Source: Leptospiraceae bacterium (lineage in GTDB: Bacteria > Spirochaetota > Leptospiria > Leptospirales > Leptonemataceae). From it: a DNA stretch of 64,000 nt. Location of the stretch: positions 1-64,000 of the forward strand of contig JAGRNA010000012.1 of NCBI GenBank assembly GCA_020441005.1, given 5' to 3'. This document shows, in pieces, positions 9,834 to 18,702 of the stretch. Numbering within the stretch: position 1 is the first letter of the stretch; the number at the start of each line of letters is the position of its first letter. The translations under genes and the position numbers were made by a program. The notes beneath the pieces are model-generated. The model was given only the letters and a program-made list of their open reading frames with translations. It did no database searches and was not told the origin of the DNA.

Positions 9834-9854
9834 GGCATAGCTTTGTTCTGTCTA

Positions 9855-9890
9855 CCAAAAAGGCTCGCAAATTAAAGCGAGCCTTTTTGG
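9855..9890. terminator. Bidirectional rho-independent terminator between serS and sodB
   Basis: A perfect 14-bp stem, CCAAAAAGGCTCGC at 9855-9868 and GCGAGCCTTTTTGG at 9877-9890, has an 8-nt AT loop. T-runs occur on both strands. It sits between two convergent genes and can end both transcripts. Confidence 0.9.
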
Positions 9891-9946
9891 TGTGCGATTG
9901 AATCAGAACGTCGAGCGCGTTCGAATAAAAATGCCGGAGGCCAGCA

Positions 9947-10537
9947 TTACAGATTCGAGGCTACAAATTCCCAGTTCACCAGCTTGTCTAGAAAGTCGGC
10001 GATGTAGTCGGGGCGGCGATTCTGGAAGTCCAGATAATAGGCGTGCTCCCAAACATCGATTGTCAGCAGTGCTTTTTTGCCGTGAGCCAGGGGCGTATCG
10101 GCGTTGGCGGTTTTCATGATGGACAGTTTGTCACCATCAGCAATTAGCCAGGCCCAGCCGCTGCCAAATTGCGTGGCCGCAGCTTTGGCGAATTCTTCCT
10201 TGAATGCGGCAAAGGAGCCAAAACTGGCATTGATTTTTTCAGCCAGCGCACCGCCGGGCTCACCGCCCCCCCCCGCCTGCATGCATTTCCAATAGAAGCT
10301 GTGATTCCAGACCTGGGCGGCGTTGTTAAACACACCGGCCTGTGAGGCGTCACCGGCTGTTTTTTTGATGATGGACTCCAGGTCTTCCTTGTCGAGCGCG
10401 GTCCCCTCTATGAGTTTATTCAGGTTGGTGACATAGGCATTATGGTGCTTGCCATGATGGAATTCCAGGGTTTTGGCTGATATTACCGGCTCCAGCGCGT
10501 TTTTGGCGAAGGGTAATTCGGGTAGGGTTACGGACAT
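9947..10537 (-). CDS. sodB: Superoxide dismutase (Fe/Mn family, Fe-type)
   Basis: 196 residues, full length for the family. It converts superoxide to oxygen and peroxide. Metal ligands fall in the motifs [22 protein letters not shown] and [11 protein letters not shown]. The sequence [11 protein letters not shown] and the overall resemblance to E. coli SodB argue for the iron form, although metal choice cannot be proven from motifs. A CTGGAG Shine-Dalgarno precedes the ATG. With tpx nearby it is part of the window's oxidative-stress set. Confidence 0.95.
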   Translation of the reverse strand: MSVTLPELPFAKNALEPVISAKTLEFHHGKHHNAYVTNLNKLIEGTALDKEDLESIIKKTAGDASQAGVFNNAAQVWNHSFYWKCMQAGGGGEPGGALAEKINASFGSFAAFKEEFAKAAATQFGSGWAWLIADGDKLSIMKTANADTPLAHGKKALLTIDVWEHAYYLDFQNRRPDYIADFLDKLVNWEFVASNL

Positions 10538-10672
10538 TTTTTACTCCAGTAAAAGTTGTTAATTTATAGTTGGCGTACCTGCCAGGTACAGATGGCGCGT
10601 GGGCCAGGGTCCTGATCAGATCCAATTACCAACGCGTCTTACAAATCTAAGTAAAGAAATTTTCAAGTTGCG

Positions 10673-11656
10673 TCAAGCAAAATGGCTTTCATGAAACCGC
10701 CAGGCGTGTGTAACGATCGACTCCAGGTCGGCAAACTCGGGCTGCCAGCCCAATTGTTTGCGAGCCTTGTCTGCTGCAGCGACCAACACAGGCGGATCGC
10801 CGGCTCGTCGCTCAGTTGCTTCTGTTTGAATAGGACGACCGCTAACTTCCCGACAGGTTTCAATTACTTCCTTTACCGAGTAACCGTTGCCATTGCCCAG
10901 GTTATAGATTGCGCTTGCATTTTGATTGATCGCCTGTTCAAGGCCCAATATATGCGCCTGCGCCAGATCATTTACATGAATATAATCGCGGATACAAGTG
11001 CCGTCAGGCGTGTCATAGTCTGTGCCGAAAATCTTGATCGAATCGCGCCGTCCAAGAGCAGCGTCCAGTACTAACGGAATCAAATGGGTCTCCGGGTCAT
11101 GACGCTCACCGATCCTGGCCTTTGGATCCGCCCCGGCAGCATTAAAGTAACGCAGGATGACATGCCGCAGGTCGTAGGCTCGTTCATAATCGCGCAGAAT
11201 ATGTTCTACCATCAGTTTGCTTTGACCATAGGGGTTGATCGGGTTCTGGGGATGGTCCTCGCTGATGCGATCGCTCCGAGCCATGCCATAGGTCGCGCAG
11301 GTCGAAGAAAACACAAAAGCCTTGACTCCGGCCTCCACGCAGCGATCCAGCAGGGTCACTGTGCGGACAACGTTATTATTGTAATATATATCAGGTTTGG
11401 TAACTGACTCGCCCACATAGGCAAAGGCCGAAAAATGCATTACCGCCTCAAAGCGATGCTCCTGAAAGATGCGCCGCAACAAATTCGGGTCGCCGATATC
11501 GCCAATATAATAATCCTTGATTCCCAGCGTTGTTAGTACATCGCGATGGCCATAGACCAGGTTGTCGAGGGCCACGACCTGATGTCCCTGCTCAATTAAG
11601 CGTAGGGCAGTATGACTGCCAATATAACCGGCTGCGCCGGTAACCAGAATTTTCAT
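10673..11656 (-). CDS. galE: UDP-glucose 4-epimerase
   Basis: 327 residues, an extended short-chain dehydrogenase/reductase that interconverts UDP-glucose and UDP-galactose. The NAD-binding motif GAAGYIGSH is at the N-terminus. The catalytic Ser/Tyr/Lys group is visible in FSSTCATYG and NPYGQSKLMVE. The family signature RYFNAAGAD and the C-terminal RRAGDPP are present. It provides sugar nucleotides for the envelope glycans that several neighbouring genes appear to build. It stands alone on the minus strand, downstream of a 399-bp gap. Confidence 0.95.
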   Translation of the reverse strand: MKILVTGAAGYIGSHTALRLIEQGHQVVALDNLVYGHRDVLTTLGIKDYYIGDIGDPNLLRRIFQEHRFEAVMHFSAFAYVGESVTKPDIYYNNNVVRTVTLLDRCVEAGVKAFVFSSTCATYGMARSDRISEDHPQNPINPYGQSKLMVEHILRDYERAYDLRHVILRYFNAAGADPKARIGERHDPETHLIPLVLDAALGRRDSIKIFGTDYDTPDGTCIRDYIHVNDLAQAHILGLEQAINQNASAIYNLGNGNGYSVKEVIETCREVSGRPIQTEATERRAGDPPVLVAAADKARKQLGWQPEFADLESIVTHAWRFHESHFA

Positions 11657-12055
11657 AATACAACAATGCAGTGCGGGATATGCCCGACGTCAAGCATCCC
11701 TTTCCCGGGTGCTCGCTGAATGCAAGCAACCAGCCAGATGGCCGTCAGCATTTCGCTCGACTCTGTTTTGTGGATCTGTCCGCTGCATTCGCAAACGCGC
11801 CTGCGATTTGAATGTTTGTTTGTCGAACTGGGAGTAATCCTCGCGGAGCGGGTTGGCCAGATTACGATCGTAACCAGGCCGCCTGCTACCATTTGCTTCC
11901 TGCGCATGGTCTGGCCTGTCGGCGGTAGCGTATAAAGGAGGCCCCTGCCCAAAACCGACAGATAATAGGGCCTTTTGAAATGTCCCTCCTTTGGGCGCAG
12001 TCAGCCTAAAAATGATTGGAGATCACAGCAAGCAGCAAAATTATGGTAGCAGGCT
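11657..12055. other. Intergenic region between galE and trkA
   Basis: 399 bp between divergent genes. An open frame of 99 codons on the minus strand (11653-11952) has no signal, domain or natural composition and is rejected. No clear promoter, hairpin or RNA gene was recognised. It presumably holds both promoters. Confidence 0.4.
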
Positions 12056-13396
12056 ATGAAAATTGTAATCGCAGGAGCGGGCAGTGTCGGCCTTTACCTG
12101 GCCAAAGGACTGGCGGATGAACATCTCATTACCATGATTGATGTGAATGAGAGTACCTTGAACTATGCGGAAAGCGTCGCTGAGGTCATGACCATTAATG
12201 GTTCGGCAACCTCCTTTGCCACCCTGAAGGAAGCCAATATCGCTCAGGCGGATCTGTTTTTAGCAGTAACATCGGTCGAGCAGACCAATTTGGTAACGGC
12301 CATGCTGGCTAAAAAAATGGGCGCCGGTATGTGTCTGGCTCGCGTTAAGAATCCGGAGTATGTCGCGGATAATCCGCCCTTCGATTTGGCCGAGCTGGGT
12401 ATCGATCATATTATTTATCCGGAGGGCCTGGTCGCCAAGGAAATCAGCAATCTGATTCGCCGGGCTTCGGCTACCGATATCCATGAGTTCGAGGATGGCA
12501 AGCTAACCTTGCTGGGCATTCGCATGGACGACGATGGCGAGATTTTGAACAAGGCATTACAGGAAGTCATGCGCACGGTAGAAAACGTTCGTTTCCGCAT
12601 TGTTTTGATCAAACGCAAGGGCAATACGATTATCCCCACACGCGATGTGAAATTGCTGGCCGGCGACCAGGTGATCGTCGTCGCCAAGCCGGATGGAATT
12701 GGCCGCATACTGGAATTGACTGGCAAGTCGCGAACGCGTTACAAGAACATCATGATTTTAGGCGGCGGAAAGATTGGTAAGGCCTGCGCCTGCGACCTGG
12801 AAAACGAATTCAATGTGAAACTGATCGAGTCCGATATTAAAGTGGCGTATAGCCTGGCTGATGATCTGGACAAGACCCTCATTTTACAGGGTGATGGCAG
12901 GGATATGCAGCTGCTGGAAGATGAAGCCATCTCGGAAATGGATGTATTCGTGGCCGTGACCGGGGATGCTGAAACAAATATTATCGCATCATTAATGGCG
13001 CGTCAGTCCGGGGTCAAAAAAACCATTGCACATGTGGAAAACACCGATTACAACAAGATCACAAATATCATTGGCATCGATGCCCTATTGAACAAAAAAA
13101 GAATCGCCGCCGGCAGCATCCAGCGCCTGGTGCACAAGGCAAACGTAGTCGAGTTGTTTCAGATCCATGGAATGGACGCCGAGGTGCTAGAGTATATTGT
13201 CGAACCCGGCAGCCCAATCACAAAAGAACTGGTCAAAGACCTGAAGTTTCCCAAGGGGGCGATACTGGGCGGATATGTGCGCGGCAAGGAAGTGGAAATC
13301 ATTGTGGGCAATACCCAAATACAGGCGAATGACCGCGTTGTGGTATTTACCCTGCACAATTGCGTTCAAAACGTAGAAAACTTTTTTAGAAAATGA
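12056..13396 (+). CDS. trkA: Trk potassium uptake regulatory protein TrkA
   Basis: 446 residues with two tandem RCK units. Each begins with a Rossmann motif: IVIAGAGSVGLYLA at residue 3 and MILGGGKIGKACA near 233. Each is followed by a TrkA-C part. TrkA is the cytoplasmic NAD(H)/ATP-sensing ring that gates TrkH. The gene overlaps trkH by 4 bp (ATGA), so the two are translationally coupled. Confidence 0.95.
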   Translation: MKIVIAGAGSVGLYLAKGLADEHLITMIDVNESTLNYAESVAEVMTINGSATSFATLKEANIAQADLFLAVTSVEQTNLVTAMLAKKMGAGMCLARVKNPEYVADNPPFDLAELGIDHIIYPEGLVAKEISNLIRRASATDIHEFEDGKLTLLGIRMDDDGEILNKALQEVMRTVENVRFRIVLIKRKGNTIIPTRDVKLLAGDQVIVVAKPDGIGRILELTGKSRTRYKNIMILGGGKIGKACACDLENEFNVKLIESDIKVAYSLADDLDKTLILQGDGRDMQLLEDEAISEMDVFVAVTGDAETNIIASLMARQSGVKKTIAHVENTDYNKITNIIGIDALLNKKRIAAGSIQRLVHKANVVELFQIHGMDAEVLEYIVEPGSPITKELVKDLKFPKGAILGGYVRGKEVEIIVGNTQIQANDRVVVFTLHNCVQNVENFFRK

Positions 13397-14862
13397 TACG
13401 ACTCACTTTGGTTATTAACATCACCGGCTTTTTGTTGATTTTGTTGTCCTTCTTTATGCCGATGGGCATCATTTTTTCCCTGTACTACGGTGATCAGGAT
13501 ATAGTGGCTTTGTTGGCTTCGTCTGTTATCACTGCTTTAAGCGGGTTCATCATGTGGCTGGTGACCGGCGGCAAACGGCATGACTTTAACCAGGTTCGGA
13601 AACGCGATGGTTATGTGATCGTGTTTCTGAGCTGGATTCTGATTTCAGCCTTTGGCGCCTTGCCTTATATTGTGTATGGCAGCATACCTTCCTTCACCGA
13701 CGCCTTCTTTGAAACCATGTCCGGATTCACCACAACCGGCGCCTCGATCCTGAATAATATTGAAAACATGCCGCATGGTCTATTGTTTTGGCGCAGCATG
13801 ACGCACTGGCTGGGCGGTATGGGTATTATTGTGCTGACCCTCGCCGTCTTGCCCTTGTTGGGTGTGAGCGGGGCCCAGCTTTTCGGCGCCGAGTCATCTG
13901 CAGCTTCAACAGACAAGATCCACCCGCATGTCCAGGGGACGGCCAAGCGCCTGTGGGGCATTTATGCCCTATTGACCATTTTGCAGGCCCTGTTGTTATT
14001 TTGCGGCGGTATGTCGGTCTTTGATGCGATTTGCCATGCCTTTGGAACCTTGTCTACCGGCGGCTTCTCTACCCGACAGGACAGTATCGCAGCATGGGAT
14101 TCGGCCTATATACAATATGTAATTATTATTTTCATGTTTTTGGGCGGCACCAACTTTTCCATGCATTACTTCATCATCCATGGGCGCTTGCGACAGGTTT
14201 TTCGCGATGAAGAGTTTCGATTCTATTTCAGCACCACGGCAATTGTCTCCATCCTCATGGCCGTCGTGGTTTTTAGCTATACACCGGCCGGCGTGGAGCA
14301 GTCCTTTCGGGATGCCAGTTTTCAGGTGGTATCCCTGATTACCTCAACCGGTTTTGTCTCCGCCAATTATGAAACCTGGGCGCCCTTTACGCCCTATATC
14401 TTTTTACTACTGATGTTTACCGGTGCCAGCGCCGGTTCCACCACGGGCGCGATAAAAATGATTCGTTTGCTGCTGCTGGTGAAAGCCAGTTTCGCGGAAC
14501 TGAAACGACTGATTCATCCCAACGCAATTGTATCTGTGCGTATCAACGGGCGGGCCGTTGCCAGATCGGTGATAGACAACGTGTTTTCTTTCTTTATTCT
14601 TTATATCCTGATCTTCATAGCCGCTTCCATCATTATGTCTTTTGAACCGGCCTTTGCCGAGAGTCCCTTGCATTCTGCTCTGAGCGCGGTTGCATCGACT
14701 TTAGGCTGTATGGGACCAGGCCTGGGCGTAGTGGGCCCGGTCAATAACTATGCGCTGGTTTCAGACGGCGGGAAATGGTTGCTGAGTCTGATGATGATGC
14801 TGGGTCGTCTTGAGATTTATACTGTTTTCATAATATTCACCCCCTCTTTTTGGCGCGTATAA
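13393..14862 (+). CDS. trkH: Trk potassium transporter membrane subunit
   Basis: 489 residues with the four-repeat TrkH/KtrB layout. The selectivity-filter loops are visible as SGFTTTGAS, LSTGGFST, TSTGFVSAN and a fourth degenerate one at STLGCMGPG. The C-terminal end (GRLEIYTVFIIFTPSFW) is the usual one. It forms the inner-membrane K+ pathway gated by TrkA. Its start lies inside the trkA stop. Confidence 0.95.
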   Translation: MIRLTLVINITGFLLILLSFFMPMGIIFSLYYGDQDIVALLASSVITALSGFIMWLVTGGKRHDFNQVRKRDGYVIVFLSWILISAFGALPYIVYGSIPSFTDAFFETMSGFTTTGASILNNIENMPHGLLFWRSMTHWLGGMGIIVLTLAVLPLLGVSGAQLFGAESSAASTDKIHPHVQGTAKRLWGIYALLTILQALLLFCGGMSVFDAICHAFGTLSTGGFSTRQDSIAAWDSAYIQYVIIIFMFLGGTNFSMHYFIIHGRLRQVFRDEEFRFYFSTTAIVSILMAVVVFSYTPAGVEQSFRDASFQVVSLITSTGFVSANYETWAPFTPYIFLLLMFTGASAGSTTGAIKMIRLLLLVKASFAELKRLIHPNAIVSVRINGRAVARSVIDNVFSFFILYILIFIAASIIMSFEPAFAESPLHSALSAVASTLGCMGPGLGVVGPVNNYALVSDGGKWLLSLMMMLGRLEIYTVFIIFTPSFWRV

Positions 14863-14916
14863 TTCGATTCAGCGAGCGTCGCTTTCAACGGAATCTCTTG
14901 ACGGCAGACGACCGGC

Positions 14917-15603
14917 ATGCATCACAGTTCCATGAATGCCAGTATCCGCGGCCTGTGGGAGTTAAAAAACGAGCGCAATAAAGCCGTCGTGCGGTGGCTT
15001 CTAATCCTGCTAGTCAGTGTATATCTGGCCTGGCTTTTGGAAAAACAGCAAGGAATTGAAATCGGTGCCCGGCATCTATTTAACTGGTACTATGTGGGCG
15101 CACTATCCGGTGCGGCAGCCATTTTGAACCTTGTCTTTTCCATATACATCGCCCGTCGTAAAAAAAGTGGCGTGCATCCTGCACTGAAATACATCAGCAT
15201 GGGGCTGGACTTTGCCATTATTTCTCTGATGCTGATCCCAACTGGCGGCGATAAAAGCATTTTTTTCCTGCTCTATTTCATTGTGATTATTTCTAACAGT
15301 TTGCGCTACGGAATGCGTCTGGCGCTGACTGGCTTGCTGGTCTTCACCATTATGTATTTCAGCGTACTGGCCTGGCAATACCCGCAGCGTCTGGTGCTAA
15401 ACAATGCCGGTATACCATTAATGGCGGATGGCTTTCAGATTCAGGCCGAAGCACTCAAGCTGGCAGTCTTTTGGTTGGTCGGTATTTATTGCGGTTACAT
15501 GGCGCGTCGTTATGAGAACTTGCAGGGCGAGGTGGAGAAATACCAACGCCTGGTACAGCGCCTGATGCAACAGGAGGATACGAATGTCCTCGGAAATGGA
15601 TAA
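14917..15603 (+). CDS. Six-segment membrane protein of unknown function
   Basis: 228 residues with about six hydrophobic segments between residues 20 and 205, then a charged helical tail (about 205-228). It resembles the membrane-sensor part of histidine kinases or cyclases, but no output domain follows. ATG 14917 gives MHHSS; ATG 14932 (MNASIRG) is an equally possible start. It lies 54 bp after trkH and overlaps the next gene by 20 bp. It is likely co-transcribed with trkAH and may affect potassium uptake, which is inference from position only. Confidence 0.7.
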   Translation: MHHSSMNASIRGLWELKNERNKAVVRWLLILLVSVYLAWLLEKQQGIEIGARHLFNWYYVGALSGAAAILNLVFSIYIARRKKSGVHPALKYISMGLDFAIISLMLIPTGGDKSIFFLLYFIVIISNSLRYGMRLALTGLLVFTIMYFSVLAWQYPQRLVLNNAGIPLMADGFQIQAEALKLAVFWLVGIYCGYMARRYENLQGEVEKYQRLVQRLMQQEDTNVLGNG

Positions 15604-15964
15604 TCAAAATCCGCACATAACAGCCGACAAGGTCCGCGAATTTCGACGGGGCAATATCAACTTTGATTTCTTGCAACCCGACGGCGCCTCGCTGGAATAT
15701 GAGCAGACGGAACCGGCCCTGGATCGTCGCACCAGACAGCGGGAGGGCAAGCGTGGTCTTTTTAATCGCGGACGCCGCTTGCACCGCATCGGTCCCCTGG
15801 TGAAGTATTTTTGGCTGCTTGGTTGCTTGTTGTGTTTGGGTGGCATCATCGTCAGTCTGGTGCTGCATCTGAGTCTCTGGCCGCTCGTAACGATACCGGT
15901 TTTTGGACTGGGTGCTCTTTTTAGCCTGATGATGTTTGTCCTGATTCAGGCCCGTCCGTCTTGA
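15584..15964 (+). CDS. Small two-segment membrane protein, unknown
   Basis: 126 residues. A hydrophilic, arginine-rich N-terminal half (1-70) is followed by two membrane helices (about 74-95 and 99-122). A strong AGGAGG lies upstream of ATG 15584, inside the end of the previous gene. The overlap of 20 bp indicates coupling. No family was recognised. The positively charged front suggests the N-terminus is cytoplasmic. Confidence 0.65.
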   Translation: MSSEMDNQNPHITADKVREFRRGNINFDFLQPDGASLEYEQTEPALDRRTRQREGKRGLFNRGRRLHRIGPLVKYFWLLGCLLCLGGIIVSLVLHLSLWPLVTIPVFGLGALFSLMMFVLIQARPS

Positions 15965-16086
15965 AAGCAATCACGGTCGTCTACACCAGGCGCCACTATG
16001 CCCGATGGGACAGGCATTGATCTGTTCGGAAAGCGGGGCGCGCTAAAACTCTCTTTACGACTGCTTGCCTGCTTTTGCTTTGGCAT

Positions 16087-16971
16087 ATGAAGTGGAGCCT
16101 GCTGGATCGGATCACATTGCAACAAACACTGGTCGGAACGCCGGTCGAGCATCGTTTAGGGCCGGTCGAGCAGGCCCCGTATGTCATGCTGCGCGATTCC
16201 GATCAGAACGAAACCTTCCTCTTGCTCTATCCCTGTCAAAGCGGCCCGCCGGATACGGGAGCGTGGCCGGTACTGGAGTGCAGTCCGGCTGATTTGCTGG
16301 ACAGGGAACTTTGGCGCCAGATCCAGGCGTGGCACAAGCTGAACCTTTGGGATCTCGCTCGCTTTTGCCTGGGCCAAAAGCGCTATGCGGTGGCGGATTT
16401 GATGCAGGCGATGGGCCATCAGCCTAATTATAAGAAAATTGAGGAGTGGCAAGACTATGCCCGTCTGGACCAGGAGAGCTGTGAATTCGCCGGGCGCTAT
16501 CAGTTTACGATCCATACCCTGCGCTTGTGGAATCGTCTGGAGCGGGCGCAGCGCGAGAGTTGGCGGCAGATATTTACCGGTCGCCAAATTAAAAAAAACC
16601 TGGTTCGGGAAATGATACATGATTATTACGATTTGGACAGTAGCACGCGTCAGGAGGCTCTGGCGGCGGCCCATGAATTTTCATTGGGCTGGGGCGATAG
16701 CAAAGCCGTCTTTCCGGCGGATCAATTGCGGGATTTGGTGCGCAGCTTTCGATCCAGAGAATACATGCAACAGCTGACCCTGGCCGCCAATGCGAAGCGG
16801 GCCTTGCAGCTACCTCGTCATATCCAGCTGGACCTGCCGGCCGATCTGGAGCTGCATGCAATGGAGTTGCGCATCCGCTTTCAAAGCAGTGCGCAACTAC
16901 AGGAGAGTCTGACTTTTCTCAATCAGGCGGACTGGCAGGATCGTTTGCGCGCATTGCTACAGCTGCTTTGA
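16087..16971 (+). CDS. Hypothetical soluble protein
   Basis: 294 residues, soluble, rich in Leu, Gln, Arg and Trp, and largely helical after residue 75. The first ~70 residues look like a small beta-rich domain. I do not recognise the family; a loose similarity of the middle part to helix-turn-helix proteins of the ParB type is too weak to name. ATG 16087 was chosen; an in-frame TTG 12 bp upstream is possible. No good Shine-Dalgarno is seen. It follows the trkAH group after a 122-bp gap. Confidence 0.6.
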   Translation: MKWSLLDRITLQQTLVGTPVEHRLGPVEQAPYVMLRDSDQNETFLLLYPCQSGPPDTGAWPVLECSPADLLDRELWRQIQAWHKLNLWDLARFCLGQKRYAVADLMQAMGHQPNYKKIEEWQDYARLDQESCEFAGRYQFTIHTLRLWNRLERAQRESWRQIFTGRQIKKNLVREMIHDYYDLDSSTRQEALAAAHEFSLGWGDSKAVFPADQLRDLVRSFRSREYMQQLTLAANAKRALQLPRHIQLDLPADLELHAMELRIRFQSSAQLQESLTFLNQADWQDRLRALLQLL

Positions 16972-17000
16972 TTTTGCAAAATGTGTGCGACAGTGAAATC

Positions 17001-17067
17001 CCGGCCAGAAGAGTGGCCGGGGGCCGGAATGCTGACTGGATCATGATGCCGGTAGAGCTCCGGCCCC
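17001..17067 (+). promoter_or_regulatory. Candidate structured leader of tpx with alternative pairings
   Basis: Two hairpins can form (CCGGCCA 17001-17007 with TGGCCGG 17014-17020; GCCGG 17048-17052 with CCGGC 17060-17064). Alternatively GGGGCCGG at 17020-17027 pairs perfectly with CCGGCCCC at 17060-17067. The two arrangements exclude one another. This could be a regulatory switch or simply the terminator of the preceding gene; no T-tract is present. Confidence 0.35.
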
Positions 17068-17095
17068 GCGAAATCAGTATCTGGAGCATTCAAAA

Positions 17096-17593
17096 ATGGC
17101 TAATATCACATTAAAAGGAAACCCGGTAGAAACCAGCGGCAGCCTGCCCGGGGTTGGCAGCGCAGCGAGTGAATTTACCCTGGTGGATCAAGGTCTAGCC
17201 GAAGTCAAACTGGCTAGTTATGCCGGTAAGCGCAAAATCCTGAACATAGTGCCCAGCCTGGATACGGGCGTTTGTGCTGCCTCGGCGCGGCGCTTCAATG
17301 AAGCCGCCGGCAGCCTGGCCAATACGGTCGTGCTTGTCATCTCAAAGGATTTGCCCTTTGCGATGAAGCGATTTTGCGAAACGGAGGGCATCCAAAATGT
17401 GGTCACTCTTTCTGATTTTCGCGGCGATTTTGGCAAGCAATACCAGGTTGAGATTGCAACCGGTCCCATGAAAGGACTTCTGTCGCGCGCGATTGTCGTG
17501 TTGGACGAAAACAACTCCGTTATTTACACCGAACAGGTGCCTGAAATTACGCAAGAGCCCGATTACGATTCAGCCCTGGGCAGTCTGGGGTAG
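17096..17593 (+). CDS. tpx: Thiol peroxidase (Tpx-type peroxiredoxin)
   Basis: 165 residues, the full length of the family. It reduces hydrogen peroxide and alkyl peroxides with thioredoxin. The peroxidatic cysteine is C60 in [11 protein letters not shown], and the resolving cysteine is C94 in [17 protein letters not shown] Shine-Dalgarno lies 9 nt before the ATG. It stands as a single gene with structured flanks on both sides and faces the prsW-like gene. Confidence 0.95.
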   Translation: MANITLKGNPVETSGSLPGVGSAASEFTLVDQGLAEVKLASYAGKRKILNIVPSLDTGVCAASARRFNEAAGSLANTVVLVISKDLPFAMKRFCETEGIQNVVTLSDFRGDFGKQYQVEIATGPMKGLLSRAIVVLDENNSVIYTEQVPEITQEPDYDSALGSLG

Positions 17594-17607
17594 GCGACCT
17601 GAAATTG

Positions 17608-17645
17608 CTGGAATGCGGACGGCCAGCATACTGTTCGCATTCCAG
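17608..17645. terminator. Hairpin between convergent tpx and prsW-like genes
   Basis: CTGGAATGCG (17608-17617) pairs perfectly with CGCATTCCAG (17636-17645) over an 18-nt loop. No strong T-tract follows. The position between two stop codons suggests a shared transcription end. Confidence 0.5.
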
Positions 17646-17659
17646 GTTATGCAACCTGG

Positions 17660-18361
17660 TTATCGTCTGGAAAGGCGACCGGTTTGTGAGCGGCGCTCTT
17701 GCCAGACGAGAGCAAAGACCAGGCCGGCCAGGCTGATTGCCAAAAGCATGGCCAGGGCGAAAGCGATCGGACCGGTAAAGGCCAGGCAGTAATTATACAT
17801 GCCATGCGCAACAGACGCAATCAAGAGTCCGCCCGGCAGTATTTCCATACGGGCTTGTTCCATTAGCGTTGCTCCCAGCGCGTAAGCCCAGAACATGGCA
17901 TAGGCGATGTGACCCAGGTTGCCGCTCAGCAAACGTAGCCAGGTTCGCGACCAACCGTATTGCCACAAGTAAAGCAGATTTTCACCGCCGGCGAAACCCG
18001 CCGCGCAGGCAATCCCCAGTAACACAATATCGCTGCGTCGATCAAATTGACGGCTGCGCAGGGCGAAGGGAATTACGACCAGGAACTTGGCAAACTCCTC
18101 CACCGGACCGACGATTACGAAGAAGAGCAGCATATCTGACCATCGAATTGTGCGTAGGACCGGATCCGGGCCATTCGCTGCCAGGGGCAGCAAATTTTGT
18201 TGCAAAACATGACTGACAAATCCGGCCAGCGGACCGACCAAAAAGCCGCAGCCGAATACCAGCCAGCCAATTCTTTGCCAGCGTCCAAGCAGGGCCTGAA
18301 AAAAAATCAGCCAGCCAATGCTGACTAGCAAAAAAGCCAGTGCATATCCGCCTGGCTGCAT
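17660..18361 (-). CDS. PrsW-type intramembrane glutamic/metalloprotease
   Basis: 233 residues with about seven membrane helices. It has the family motifs of PrsW proteases: PVEEFAK (E88, E89), AGFAGGENLLY (E127), GHIAYAMFWAY (H151) and ASVAHGMYNY (H186). PrsW cleaves anti-sigma factors within the membrane in Bacillus; no anti-sigma gene is visible here. The ATG shares one base with the stop of the NIF3-like gene. It is the last gene of the five-gene minus-strand operon, so it may process a product of that operon. Confidence 0.8.
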   Translation of the reverse strand: MQPGGYALAFLLVSIGWLIFFQALLGRWQRIGWLVFGCGFLVGPLAGFVSHVLQQNLLPLAANGPDPVLRTIRWSDMLLFFVIVGPVEEFAKFLVVIPFALRSRQFDRRSDIVLLGIACAAGFAGGENLLYLWQYGWSRTWLRLLSGNLGHIAYAMFWAYALGATLMEQARMEILPGGLLIASVAHGMYNYCLAFTGPIAFALAMLLAISLAGLVFALVWQERRSQTGRLSRR

Positions 18362-18699
18362 CAGGTCTCATCCAGGGGCAGATCGTCCCACTGCAAACAG
18401 GGCCACACCTGCCAGGCGGGCTCTTCATAGGGATGCGCGTCTAACAGGGCAGCGACCGCGGCGCGTACATGGCCAGGCTGGCAAACCAGTTCCACTTTCC
18501 ATTCTGCTTCCTGATGAATCTGACCAATTTGTCCCACGGCTGGATTGGCTCCGCTCAGCGCCCTGAATTGACCCTGACCGCTCGTCTGCCATGCACAGGA
18601 ATCGTAACGCCCGATGCGGCCGGCCCCGGTGGCAAAGATCGCTTCCTTAACCGCCTCGGCTGCATCCAGCGGCACATAAAAACATAGCTTGTACACCAT
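18361..18699 (-). CDS. NIF3-like C-terminal domain protein (COG3323 type)
   Basis: 112 residues. The motifs YKLCFYVPLDAAEAVKEAIF, GAGRIGRYDSCAW, GQGQFRAL and AHPYEEPAW are those of the small ferredoxin-like domain also found inside NIF3/YqfO proteins. The molecular role of stand-alone versions is not established; a trimeric, CutA-like fold is the family expectation. Three bases separate it from the PLD gene, and it overlaps the prsW-like start. Confidence 0.8.
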   Translation of the reverse strand: MVYKLCFYVPLDAAEAVKEAIFATGAGRIGRYDSCAWQTSGQGQFRALSGANPAVGQIGQIHQEAEWKVELVCQPGHVRAAVAALLDAHPYEEPAWQVWPCLQWDDLPLDET

Positions 18700-18702
18700 G
18701 AG

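Noticed and set aside
11653-11952. 99-codon minus-strand frame upstream of galE
   Set aside because: No signal, domain, ribosome-binding site or natural composition; it fills the galE-trkA promoter region.
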